Source: Terfezia claveryi
Lineage: Eukaryota; Ascomycota; Pezizomycetes; Pezizales; Pezizaceae
Assembly (NCBI GenBank): GCA_015179025.1
Contig: WHUX01000245.1
Location: forward strand, 1 to 64,000
DNA: 64,000 bases
Direction of reading: 5' to 3'
The notes under the pieces were generated by a model. That model was not told where the DNA came from. It searched no databases and worked only from the letters and a program-made list of their open reading frames with translations. The position numbers and the translations under genes were made by a program. The number at the start of each line of letters is the position of its first letter. The first letter of the stretch is position 1. Positions 11,663 through 23,333 of this stretch are shown in pieces.

Positions 11663-13289
11663 AAGCTGTATATTCTATTTAGCATTTTTAAGAATATTTG
11701 TAGAAATATTTTGTATTCTATACCTTTTCTTTAGCTTATACTACCTTCTTTCTATATGTATTCATTTTGCTTTGCCCTTACTATATAAGTATACTGGTTA
11801 CAAGCATACCTCACCTAGTCTAGATGATATGCTTATAATGAGGTTCATCAGTATTGAGTTATCTATACTGTCTATTATAAGGTAATAAGTATTACATATA
11901 CTCTATCTATAAAAAGAATAAGAATAATGATAATAAAAGCAATAATGACATTAATAATAATAATTAAATCAAGAGCCAACTATGAATATCACAATCTTTC
12001 ACCTACTATTAAGACTAATCTCTTAATAGTTTTTGAGTAATATAGTATTTGAAAATTACTAGTAATCATCACCATTATCGTAGGTTTGAATAATAATAAG
12101 AAGGAGTAGTATTCTGGCTTTACTTGTGAAATGGTATAAATATTAAGGGAGGGATCGAATATTCCAAAGGTTTGGGATTTAGAGTTCTAAATAATATTCC
12201 TAACAGGTAGACTATTAGAGACTTCAATAATAAAGTGAAGTATAACAAATTTTATCTACTCAAAGTACTCTTATATAACTTCTTAAAGTAGAGTAAACAA
12301 AGTGGCAATAGTTATAGAAGGTATTATATATTAAAATTAGGAAGTATGGCAGAGAGAAAGCAAAAGCTGAAAAGGAGAAAGCAAAAGTATTATGCCAGTT
12401 AAAGAAAATACATTGAGTAGAAAAAGCAGAAGAGTATAGAGTTAAAATAATATACAGTTATATATAGTAGGGAGTAAAGTGCCTAGAAATATGAGTTAGT
12501 AATAGTAAATTAAAGAGAGTCTATCTAGCAACAATAATACAAAAAGTATAAGTAGGTGGAACCATTTAATAGAGTAGAAATAGATGATTCTAATAGTGTA
12601 AGAACTATTTAAATTGGTTTAGTAGTTGTTGAAATAATATAGAATTGTAAATGTTATGTCTTTTATATAGCTAGTGATGGCTAACCAAACAACTTTACTC
12701 ACTCTACTACAATATGGTATTGACTTGTAGACACTTAGAGTAGGTGGTCTAGATAGTGTACTATCAAGATATATCAGTACTGAATAAACAAAATTCCTAG
12801 GGGAGTTATCAAACTAGATCTTATATGTGAATATTGAAAATTTGGCTATTAAGCTATAAGGCAAGTTGAGGTGTCAAGCACTTGAGAGAAGTAATGAGTG
12901 CTAGTAGTGGAGGGAGAATAAAGGTACTAAGGAGAACCCTAGTTAGGTATGAGTACTACTATATAGTAAAGCTAACAAGAAAAAAAGATAGTAAGTCTTT
13001 AAATACTCTATATCAGTTTTCCCAATACAGAGTACTCTATAGCTAATAAAAAGTCTTAGATTTTTTCAGATATTTTAATATTACATGTGCAGATTTATTA
13101 GCCAAAATTGTTATTATATTAGTTTATACTCAAGAATGAGACACTTTCCTCTAATACTCTATATACCTAATGTCTATTATAAATAAGAACAATGCTATAG
13201 ATCTATTAGTAAATACTCTATACTGTCTAAAAATGCTATCCAAGAACAGCACACTATACCTACAGCTAGAATTAGCAAGTACTTAATAT
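11663..13289. other. Unassigned AT-rich DNA
   Basis: Short frames only. Around 12330-12440 one frame reads as a Lys/Glu/Ala-rich stretch (REKAKAEKEKAKVLCQLK), perhaps a coiled-coil remnant of a transposon protein. I recognise nothing else. Confidence 0.4.
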
Positions 13290-13902
13290 TGTAAGGTTTT
13301 AAGGCTTAGGTAAAGAAATTACTTCTTCGAGGGCTAATACTAATACTTTCTTGCAATGCTAACTGATATAGCTAGATCAACTATATAGATAAGGTAGTAT
13401 GGATAAAGAGATTGGCGTATTGAAGTATGTAGCCTCTGACATTAGATCTCATATATGTATCTCTCTTCTCGTTTTCATTAAATTCTATTTATATGTCATT
13501 CATGTATTATTATTTGATGTATTCAAGTTATTTCCTATTTGTCAGCCTGACTGTAAAGCATTGTAGTTCGAGCTACCTAATCAATGTATGTCAGACTACA
13601 ATTTTCCTAATTAGGAAGCGTCTTCCTAATTAGGTAACAACTTGACATCAAGGCTACAAAGCTATTATAGAAAGTATTGTCCAGATCTAATTATTTATTA
13701 TCAGATCTAAGCTTTTATATAATCCACTACTTTTATATAGTTAATACAATAAAACTCAAATAGTATTCTAAGTCTTATATAGCTTTACTCTTATCGAGTC
13801 CGCAATATACCCAAGTTATAGTTGCATTAATACTTCTCTTGGCTAGTTATTTATTCTTTCTTCAAAGTAATTCCATAGCTACAGCCCGCCTGTAATATTA
13901 TA
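13290..13902 (+). repeat. 5' LTR of gypsy B
   Basis: About 613 bp, TGTAA... to ...CCTGTAATATTATA (probably TTACA before mutation). It aligns along its length with 32278-32886, for example GTATTGTCCAGATCT and TACAGCCCGCCTGTAAT against TACAGCTTGCCTGTAAT. Confidence 0.82.
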
Positions 13903-13989
13903 CTGCTTGTCTCTATACCTCTATAGATACCAACACCTCACAATACTCTACAACTATATTGATATTTAGAGGATTATTTGGTGAAGCTT

Positions 13990-15660
13990 CTGATAAACCT
14001 ATAGCTGACACTGACAAGGATAGCATTGTTTAGGTATAGCAATAAGTTGAACAATTTATCAAGCAATACTATGCTCCTTTATTCTAGGTTCCATAGTTTC
14101 AGGAATGCTGAGACACCCTCCATCAACAAATAGAACTTAGATCAATATTCTCCTCCTCTCTAGAACCTATCATACAATTAGTCACTCTATCAGTAGCTCT
14201 ATCTACCAATCCAAGACCCTTCACTAAAGACAAGCGACCAGCAGCTCATTACCAAACTCCAGTGAATCCTGGATATGCTGCCATGAAGGCACAAGTTCAA
14301 CAGCTAGAAGCAGAAAAGTAAGCTGCCCTTACACAGGTATAGTAGTAACAACAAATACAAATAGTACATACTGAATTCATTCTGTAAAGTGTAACAGATA
14401 TCCAGAACATAGCTAATGCTGCTGCTAACCAACACGCACAATTATCAAATGATATACAAAGTACACTTTTACAAATCCAGAATCTTATTATTTCTGGACA
14501 AGAAAACCAAAAAAAGGAGTTTCAGATGATTCACTACAACCTCCAATATCTCAAAGGACAAGCTGACTTCTACAATGACTAATACCAGCAAAGGTTTGCT
14601 AGTATTGAAGGACAATTTGCTAGTATGAAAGGACAATTCACTAGCTTTCAAGATTAACTTGAGAAGGTGGAACAATAAGTATAGGCTCCTTAGCCTATAC
14701 ACCCTCCTGTAAACATAGTACAAAGACTTGAGCAAGCAGCAGATTGTATACTACTATCTTCTCTACTACCAGTAGAACAATAATAACCCAGAGACCTTAC
14801 TCCTCTATTACCTTCTCCAGTAGGACTTGGGATCTTTAAAGACAAGCAGATAGCAGTAAAAGCACTACCCCTAAATAAATTCAAGAGAGACCAAACACAT
14901 CTTAAAGGCTAGATCCTTCAAATAGATAATTATTTTCTTATTACCCTTACTCAAAATGAAGACCAGAAGATAGTATATATTGGATTGTCAATGGATGGAA
15001 AGGCATTGGATTGGTGGAAGGCTAATTGAGTTAAGTATTATACTTGGAAGGAAGTTAAAGAGGCTATAGAACTATATTATAGGGATCACTACTAGGCAGA
15101 CTAAGTATATTATGACTAAGTAGAACTAAAAAAGACTTGTTCTGTTTTAGACTACTTAATGGAGGTAGATAGCCTTAACAATTATGCCAAATTATCTGAG
15201 ATCCAAGTTATTAATATTATTATCTCTAACCTTCTCCATGACCTCTATAAATCAATGGCCCATTACGAAAACCTCTGTATCTTTCTTTATCAATGGAGAC
15301 AAAAACTCATCAAAATGGATATTATTAATACTGAGTTCCAAAGTCGTAACTGCTATACTGCTCCTACTTAACCAGTTTCCAAAAAACAAACCTTCAAGAA
15401 ATGAGTACAATCTCAAAGAGTAAAACCTACTACAACTATCAACCCATTAAGGAGAAAACGTCTTGCAAGTCCTATCTTCAACAAATGACAATAAGAAGGG
15501 AGATGTACTAACTGTAAAAGAAGCACTCATAAATATTATGAATGCAGAAGCCAAAGAACTGCTAAAACTTCTCCTCTATTTAATGCCTCTACTACTTGTA
15601 CTACTAGCTAGGCACTAGTGCCCACCAACAAAAAGGCACGAACAGATAAAGAATAACTAA
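13990..15660 (+). pseudogene. gag: gag of gypsy B (many stops)
   Basis: Degraded Gag. The N-terminal part (about 14270-14700) is Gln-rich and probably coiled coil (QNLIISGQENQKKEFQM, ASIEGQFASMKGQF). A capsid-like block at about 14880-15340 contains MDGKALDWWKAN and DYLMEVDSLNNYAKL, typical of the retrotrans_gag fold. The zinc knuckle CTNCKRSTHKYYEC at about 15504-15545 is intact (CX2CX4HX4C). An acidic tail follows. Most stops are TAG or TAA at probable Gln or Trp codons. Confidence 0.75.
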
Positions 15661-15699
15661 GGATTATAGAGCTGGACTCTGAAGAAGAAGAATCGGAAA

Positions 15700-16644
15700 A
15701 AGAATAAGAGGTACATCATCTACCATCGGACATACTCCCAGAAACTCTTCTCTTTTGATAGTCGGAATTTTTATTGCTGGGGAAGAGATTCAAGCAGTGG
15801 TAGGCTATGGAGCTAGTGCTCTAGTTATTGGGGAAAGATTAGTAATTAAGTTAGGAATTTGAAAAAGAGCTTGAGAAGTTAAGATTTGGTAGGGAGATGA
15901 ATCTCGAATTTCTAGAGGAAAATATATAGTTAATACTAGGTTTAATATATTGGATTCCTTTTCTTATTTTTTGGGAAAGTTCAAAATAGATACCGATGTT
16001 TTAGATATTGAGAAGAAGGATATCATTTTGGGTTTATTTTGGTTAACAGAGAATAGGTTTTTAGTAGATACTTAGGACAGGTTTCTATATGTTTGATTAT
16101 TCCATATTCTATTAGATAGATTCCTACTGTTTTGGTTCTTCAAATTGAAGAGCTACTAGAAGATAGCAAGATTGTGCTTATTATTAATGCAAGCGAATGA
16201 TACTCTCGATATGTACAATGTTTTGCTACAAAACAGGTAGCTAGACTCTGTGATTACAAGTCATAGGACTACGAAATCCCTCTCTAAGACGCAAATAAAA
16301 AGATACAATTTGGGACTATCTACAAAACTACATGGGAAGAAGATGAAGCTCTCCAGAAGTACCTTGACGAAAATCTTTCTACAACTAAAGTCCAATGTTC
16401 ACGATCCTCTGCTGGTGCTCCAATTGTCTTTGTTCAAAAGAAAGATAGATCCTTAAAGCTTTGTGTCAATTATCAAGCCTTCAATTGTCTTACAATCCCA
16501 AACAAATACCTACTTCTTATTATCTCAGAGTTACTTGATAAAACATGTGGAGGTAAATAGTTCACACAATTGGACCTCAAAAATGAGAACAACCTCATGA
16601 GAATTGTACTAGGAGATGAATAGAAGATAGCATTTAAGGTAAAG
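15700..16644 (+). pseudogene. pol: pol of gypsy B, first part: protease and start of RT
   Basis: A protease remnant lies near 15800 (GYGASALVIGERLVIKL, with the catalytic Asp position changed to Gly). RT follows at about 16240-16644 with YLDENLSTTKVQCSRSSAGAPIVFV, LKLCVNYQAFNCLTIPN and an end at IAFKVK, where copia C cuts in. The protease is in a different frame from RT, so at least one indel or a frame change lies between them. Confidence 0.75.
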
Positions 16645-17154
16645 TATTGCGGCATACATTCTGTGCCCTCTCATGTCGTTATTCTTTCCTATTTCAGTAT
16701 ATATATCTACTACTATATCGTTTATATGTTTCTCTATTACGATATCTTCTTCTATTTATCTCTATCTAGTTCCATGATGAGTATCTATATCATGTCTTAC
16801 ATACAGCTTACTCTGTACTATCATACTCATATGTCTATATATCCATGCTCATTATTTCCCATACTGTCTTACCTGAATATTACATGCATATAACCTTTCT
16901 ACTTATAGATATCTCTTTATTACTTCCTATTTAAGTTAGGCTATTATATGTTTCGTTTGCACTCAATATTCATGTATTTAAGGCTGGTGTTTACCTGCTC
17001 CTCTAGATAGTTAATTAAGCAACATACACTGCACTCGCACTCCTCCACATATCATACTTGCTTCTCCTGTGATTCTCACTATCCCTCCATAATCTCCCCT
17101 GGTTACCACGCTACTTCTTATACTGTTCTGCTACCTATTTTATCCACCTTAATA
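16645..17154 (+). repeat. 5' LTR of copia C (510 bp)
   Basis: Starts TATTGCGGCATACATTC (TGTTGCGG in the solo copy at 53061) and ends ATCCACCTTAATA. TG...CA ends have decayed to TA...TA, as C-to-T mutation predicts. The same LTR recurs as the split 3' LTR and as the solo LTR at 53061-53569. Confidence 0.92.
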
Positions 17155-17169
17155 GGTTATGAGCCCAGA
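17155..17169 (+). other. Primer-binding site of copia C, half-tRNA(iMet) type
   Basis: GGTTATGAGCCCAG starts at the first base after the LTR. It is complementary to the anticodon arm of initiator tRNA-Met (CTGGGCTCATAACC) rather than to the tRNA 3' end. Priming by a cleaved half-tRNA of this kind is known for Drosophila copia and yeast Ty5. Confidence 0.75.
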
Positions 17170-17257
17170 GCTCTAGCCTCTTTATTCCCATAATCGAGTC
17201 TATATCTTTACTCTATTATCCACCATGGATTTCTACTATGCATAACTACCATTTAAT

Positions 17258-20200
17258 ATGTCGGATACTCTTGGTGCCTCAGGCTCCTCCTTCTCCTCTG
17301 CCCCACTCTCTACCTTCTCCTATAAGCTTGATAATATCAAACATCTATCAGATGATAGTCACGGATATCATGCCTGGTCCTCCCAGGTACTTTTAATCAT
17401 TATGTCCCATGATTATAAAGACTTATTTCAACCATCCGCCACTCCTACTACTGATGATGTACAGCTTAAGATTTGGAACAAGAGAACTGCAACAGCTAGA
17501 ATTCTTCTCATGTTGGTTGTCGAACAATCTCACACAGCACTCATAGCAGAACAAAAAACAGTATACCAAGCCTGGATACGTCTACAGGAATGATTCGATT
17601 GTCGATCAGACTACAATCTCTTAAAAAACACACGCCAGGCTCTTTGAATTCAGATGAAAGAAAGAGACAGTATTACACAGCATGTCAATAGCTTTAACTC
17701 GGAAATTCGTCAACTCATTGCTAAACTAAATGAAATTGCTGCAACTTTTCCCTATCGTCATCTCTCTGCCTATCTCTCATCTGATACCATCAAAGCTCAT
17801 CATCTTCTCATGACACTTCCTGACTCTTACGAAAATGTTGTTGACAATCTACAATCCAAGACAGGCCTCACATATCTCGATGTTAATACCCGACTTCTCG
17901 AGTTAGCCTCTTCTTCTGCTGTTCTCATTTCAAACAAAGCTCTATTCACAAAATGGGACAACAACAACAACAACAACAACAAGGTCAAAAAGAAGCCAAA
18001 CCCTCCTCGATAGGGTAAATTGGCTCCTGTCAAAGGAAACAACTGCAGCTGGTGTCATTCAAAAGGCAAGCCTTACCAAGGTCATACTTTCAAGACCTAT
18101 CGAGCTCTCAAAGAGCCCAATTCCTCCAAACTCGGTGCCCAAAACCCTCCTCCTTCTGGTAAGGAGATAGTCCCATATCGAGTAGCAACAGCTCAACAAC
18201 TTTTTGACGATTCAGATAATGGCGTAGCCATAATAGTCAAAGTTGTCTTATCTTCTCTTTAGATTTCTCCCTCCTCCAAACACTCTGGTGTACCGACTAA
18301 CTATACTACATATGAGCTATGGATCCTAGACACAGGTGCTTCTTATCATATCACTGCTGATTTCTCTCATCTTCTAGAACCCCTACAGTACCGAACAGGC
18401 CTAACAGTTGGTAGAGGAAGAGTGATGTGGGCTACACATCAAGGGAAAGTTTCATTGAATATTGAAGTTGCTGGAAGTGTGATCTGCATTACTCTCTCTG
18501 ATGTTTTGTATGTACCGGATTGGAATGAGGCTTGTTTGATTTCTCGAAGGAAGATTGATGAATTAGGACGCTTTTGTTTATTGGGTAAAGCTGGAATTTT
18601 GGAAGTTAAGAGAAAATCAGATAACTCAGTTGTTATTTCTGCCTCACTTGATTACGGTTCCTATCAAGTATATCCTATTGTTCACCATGGAAAGATCTAT
18701 ATGGCTGCTACAGACTATTAGCATCGTACCCTTGGTTACTCTTCAACTTAGTTCTGGTCAGAAGCTAGTCAAATCTACGAAGATGGCAATCTCCTTCCTA
18801 AACGTCCAATCTCATACTTCTGTGAATTATGTACCAAATACAACTCAAAGCAGTCAGTACCTATATCAATTGAGAAACCAAAAGGAACAAAACCCTTCGA
18901 TCTGGTTCATTGTGATCTTATAGGTCCCTTTAAAGTCGAATCTCTTAGGAAACACAAGTATATGTTAACTCTCATTAAAGATACATCTCGCTACTCTGAA
19001 GTGAACTTCCTCTACAAAAAGAGTGATACTACTCGATTCATCAAAGCTTTTTGTAAAAAGGTTAACACAACAACTGAACAATACCCTTGATCGTTCAGAA
19101 CTAATCAAGGTGGTAAGTATGTCAACAAGGAACTAGAAGCTTACTTTGAAGAAAAAGGTATCAAGCACCAGACTACTGCTGCCTATTCTTATGAATCTAA
19201 TAGTATTGCAGAATGCTATAACCGAACTCTTACAAGTATGGTTTGACCTTCTCTCGATGATGTACCCACCTATCTTTGGGCTGAAGCCTTTAACTGGGCT
19301 GCCTATATTAAAAATAGATTGCCTCACTCTGTACTATACGGAAAAACCACATTCGAGGCTCTCTTCAACATCAAACCAACAGTATTACACCTTCGTCCTT
19401 TCAACTCCAAGTGTTACGTTCATATTCCTGAAGAAAAATGACTGGCTGGTTCAAAACTCGAAGCTAGAGCACTTGAAGGACATTTTGTTGGTGATACAGA
19501 ATCAGGTCATATGTTTCGTATCTATATCCTATCTCAACGTAAGGTAGGTACTTATCGACAAGTCAAGTTTGAACCGTCATCAACTTATACTTCTGTCAAT
19601 GTTCACTTTCCCCCTCTACCTCCTACTACAGCTAATATTCCATCAACACCCCCTGTACCTCTTCGACCTTCTACTCCAACACCTACTACTACTACTCCTA
19701 ATACTATAATTCCGTCTATTCCTCTACCTCCTCCTCCATCAAATCTACAAGAGTACGACCAATACTCTGATGAGGACTTTAAGTCAGAGAGAGTTATTGA
19801 ACCTCCAGTTGCTGGTCCCTCAACTCTCCCTCAACATACAAGAGCTACTACACCTGCTGCATCAAAGTCAAGTCGTTCTAAAGAGTTCACCGAACCTCCA
19901 GAAACTTCTAAGCTCAATTACAAGTCATACCCTAAATGTTCTAGAAAACAACCTGATCATTATACTGACTCTGGCTGGGCTCGACTTGTAGCAGAACCTA
20001 ATAGCTATAAAGAAGCTATGGCCTCCCTTGATGTAGATGCATCGCAATGAGCTATGCTTGAGGAATACCAGTCAATTATCGATGCTCATACATGGATGAT
20101 CCATAATATATCAGAATTACCCTCAGGTCAACAACCTGTTGGCTCCAGGTGGGTATTTAATGTCAAGCATAATGCAGATGGATCCATTGTACATTTCAAA

Positions 20201-21526
20201 GCAAGAATCATTGCTAAGGGCTATTCTCAACAAGAAGGCCTTGATTATAATAAAACATTCACACTAGTGACACGGTACGACTCTTTACAACTCATCATTG
20301 CCCTAGCAAATCACTTCTCTTTGGATATGGATCAACTCAACATCAAATCAGCCTTCCTGAATAGTGATCTTATCAAAGAAATCTGGATGTTACCTCCTCC
20401 TAGTATCGGTCTAGATGGCAAGATTCTTCGACTTAACAAAGCCTTGTATGGATTAAAGCAAGCATCACTCCAGTAGTTTGAAAGACTCTCCTCTACACTT
20501 GCTGAACTTGGCTTCATATCTCTTCCCTTCGATCTTTGTGTATTTATTAATATGGAACTCAAGCTAATACTTGTTGTTTATATTGATGATATTACCGCAG
20601 TAGATAAAACTCTCCAAATCAAGATTGTTATCGAATATCTTAAGTCCTACTTTACAGTTACTATCAAAGGCGGTCTCAAATACATACTCAGAATCATTGT
20701 CATATCAACAGAGAAAGGACTATAACTCTCTCAACGTCAATACATTACTAATATCCTCAAACGCTTTGGACTCAACAACTGGTGATCAGTACTCACTCCC
20801 ATCGATCCCAAAGTATAACTGGTTAAGGCTGATGGTTCAGAACCTCCTCATAAACGTACCTTATATTAACAGATGATTGGTTCTCTTATGTATCTCATTA
20901 CTTGTACACGTCCTGATCTTGCTTTCTCTGTTTCTTTTCTTTCATACTTCTCTTCTCATCCTCTAAAGTGTCATCATACAGCTGTTAAAAGGGTTTTTCG
21001 TTATCTTGTTGGAACTCATAATCTCTCTCTTTTATATCAACGTTCTCTTTCTTCATCTCCTCTATTACTTGTTAGTTATTCTGATGCTGATTATACTGCT
21101 TGTCGTAATACCCGTCAGTCTGTCACTGGCTATGTCTTTCTCCTTAAAGGTTGTGCTATATCTTGGTTGTCAAAGAAGCAGAACTCTATCTCTGCCTCTA
21201 TAACTGAATCTGAATATATGGCACTCTCAACAACTGCTCATCAGGCACTCTAGTACATTTACGCATTTTCCCAACTTAGACATATAGTACCAGTCCACCT
21301 TCACGTAGACAGCACCACCTCTATCAATATTGCAGAAACCCTTGTCAACAATCCACGAATAAAGCACATCGATATTGCATATCATTTTACAAGAGAACAA
21401 CTTATTCTCAAGACTTTTCCTCTCAGTCATATTACGACTAATGAAAACTATACTGACTTTATGACTAAAGGTCTCCTTCCTGTACTCCATCACTATCATA
21501 CTAATAGTCTCAGGCTTACAGAATGA
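17258..21526 (+). pseudogene. gag-pol: gag-pol polyprotein of copia C (about 16 stops, no frameshift)
   Basis: One frame of 1423 codons runs from ATG 17258 to TGA 21524-21526. Gag: UBN2-like region (GYHAWSSQVLLIIMS ... HHLLMTLPDSYENVV) and a knuckle CSWCHSKGKPYQGHTFKTY whose last Cys is now Tyr. Protease: WILDTGASYHIT near 18330. Integrase: FDLVHCDLIGPF, AYSYESNSIAECYNRT. A Pro/Thr-rich linker lies at about 19600-19750. RT: WVFNVKHNADGSIVHFKARI, LNKALYGLKQASLQ, active site VVYIDDI. RNase H: SYSDADYTACRNTRQSVTGY and SITESEYMAL. Stops include 17591, 18011, 18260, 18719, 19088, 20048, 20474, 20867 and 21251. The open phase over 4.3 kb means decay was by transitions only. Order gag-PR-INT-RT-RH is diagnostic of Ty1/copia. 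Confidence 0.93.
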
Positions 21527-21533
21527 GAGAGAG
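21521..21533 (+). other. Polypurine tract of copia C
   Basis: GAATGAGAGAGAG directly precedes the 3' LTR start and overlaps the pol stop codon. It is the expected second-strand primer. Confidence 0.65.
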
Positions 21534-21594
21534 TATTGCGGTATACATTCTATACCCTCTCATGTCATTATTCTTTCCTATTTCAGCATATATA
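21534..21594 (+). repeat. 3' LTR of copia C, left fragment
   Basis: First 61 bp of the LTR, cut at CATATATA by element D; the remainder is at 29187-29635. Confidence 0.9.
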
Positions 21595-22505
21595 TGTTCT
21601 AGTCCATTCTGGGATCTGGTCCATACCAGTATGGCCCAGTTTATATTGGTATAGACTGGATATCGCAATGGACCAGGCCGTTATGGTATGGCTGGATATT
21701 GCAATGAACTAGGCCGTTACGGGATTAAATTGTTCAATGTTACGGATAGCAACAAGAATTTACTACAATACTACAGCGGCCACACTGACATTAAAATTAC
21801 TAAATAGGGACATATCCGATATGAAGGTTATTTTGTAGAAACATTTGGTTAAAGAAAATTGGAGATAACATAGGCGACCTATCCAAAAAAAAACTCAGTA
21901 GAGGTATACCCAAAATGAAAGTTATTATGTAGAGAAATGTTTTGGTCTATTACGGAATTGAAACCTTTAGTTCATGAGAATTTTCTTCAATGCAACACAC
22001 TTGTTCAACATAACATATTGTGCACATTGACATTACCAGAGTACACCGTGGAATTACTAACATACCACGACATTCCAGCCCTTACCATAATGTCAGTTGG
22101 TCAGAAGATAATGGTGCTATTAATTTGAATCAGTTTCACCCCCTAGGTTTCACTTGATCTCGAAGCGCAATTATTGAAGTAAATCCCAGGTGACCTTTGA
22201 GAAGTAATTCCTTAATATCCAATTCAAGTACATGGTGACTAACAAGAACTACCTAGGTATTGCAGAATTAAAGCATACCTGCGAGACCTAAATAACTGTG
22301 ATGGAAGGAAAGTAATGATGGGAAACAAGTGGCTTTGGAGCATAATGTAACATGTTCATGATACTTTACTGCATTCAGAAAAGAACAAGACCTATAGTAC
22401 TATGAACAAGAAGTATTATGAAATTACTTATAGTGAAGTTTGAGCTTTTGTTATGTATAAAATATAATAGACCCGGTTTCCACTCAATTTAGCTTCGTTC
22501 ACTGG

Positions 22506-23188
22506 TGTAATGAATGGTACTAGACAGTATTCATTCGGTACCGTTTATACAATCTATATCCGTGGGCACGGACGTTTGTGTATTTCGGTTCTGCTGAGGT
22601 AAGACCTCAGAAGGGTAGGGAGATTACTATGTGGGACGTTCCCAGAGGGAACAGTAATTAACTGGTGTAATCTATCTTATATGATTTGTGCTATCTAAGC
22701 TATATGATCTTGATCTGATCGGAATATAGGCTTGCTTGCTTCTGAAGGCTTGCTTGGTTGCTTCTTGTCTTTCTTCTTGTGGATTCCAGAGGGAATCCAG
22801 CGGCCTATTTATACTCCTCTGAGATCTGATGACTAAGAAAATAAATACAATAAAGGGTGGCATACTAGAAGGTGGTGTGCTATACAAAAGGGGTCATGTG
22901 GCCATGGTAATGAGTCACACGCCTTAAACGATGGTCATGTGGCCATAGTAATGAGTCACACGCCTTAAACAGAGGTCACGCGGCCATAATGAGGGTGTCT
23001 TCATATAGCAAGTGCCATGGAACTTCCCATGGCAAATTCCGCGTGTTATGGACGCTTATAAAGCAATAGGAGGTTGTAGAAGGCTAGTCCTTCAACCGAG
23101 AGCTTAGTTACATAACATAGTAGTAATATAGGAAATACAAAAGTATATAATCAATTATATAAGCAATGAGATAATGTTCTCCATTACA
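22506..23188 (-). repeat. 3' LTR of gypsy E (minus-strand sense)
   Basis: TGTAATGAATGG...CTCCATTACA on the plus strand. It includes about three ~47-bp tandem units (22883-22998) built on GGTCATGTGGCCAT...GAGTCACACGCCTTAAAC. On the minus strand a polypurine tract (GTGGGGAAG) precedes it. Confidence 0.92.
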
Positions 23189-23333
23189 CTTCCCCACATA
23201 GAAGGATTTCCTATCCTTACTTCCTTCGCTCTGCCATATTGGTTTCCATACGTCCTAAGATTTGATGCATTGTTAATACATTAGCATTAACATGAATATC
23301 CTTAGTGTTTCCTTGACTCATGATTCTATCTCG

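Noticed and set aside
11610..11885. 91-codon hydrophobic frame
   Set aside because: It starts inside a tandem repeat; composition explains it.
22672..22887. 71-codon frame duplicated at 28505-28720
   Set aside because: It is part of the gypsy E LTR; duplication reflects the LTR pair.
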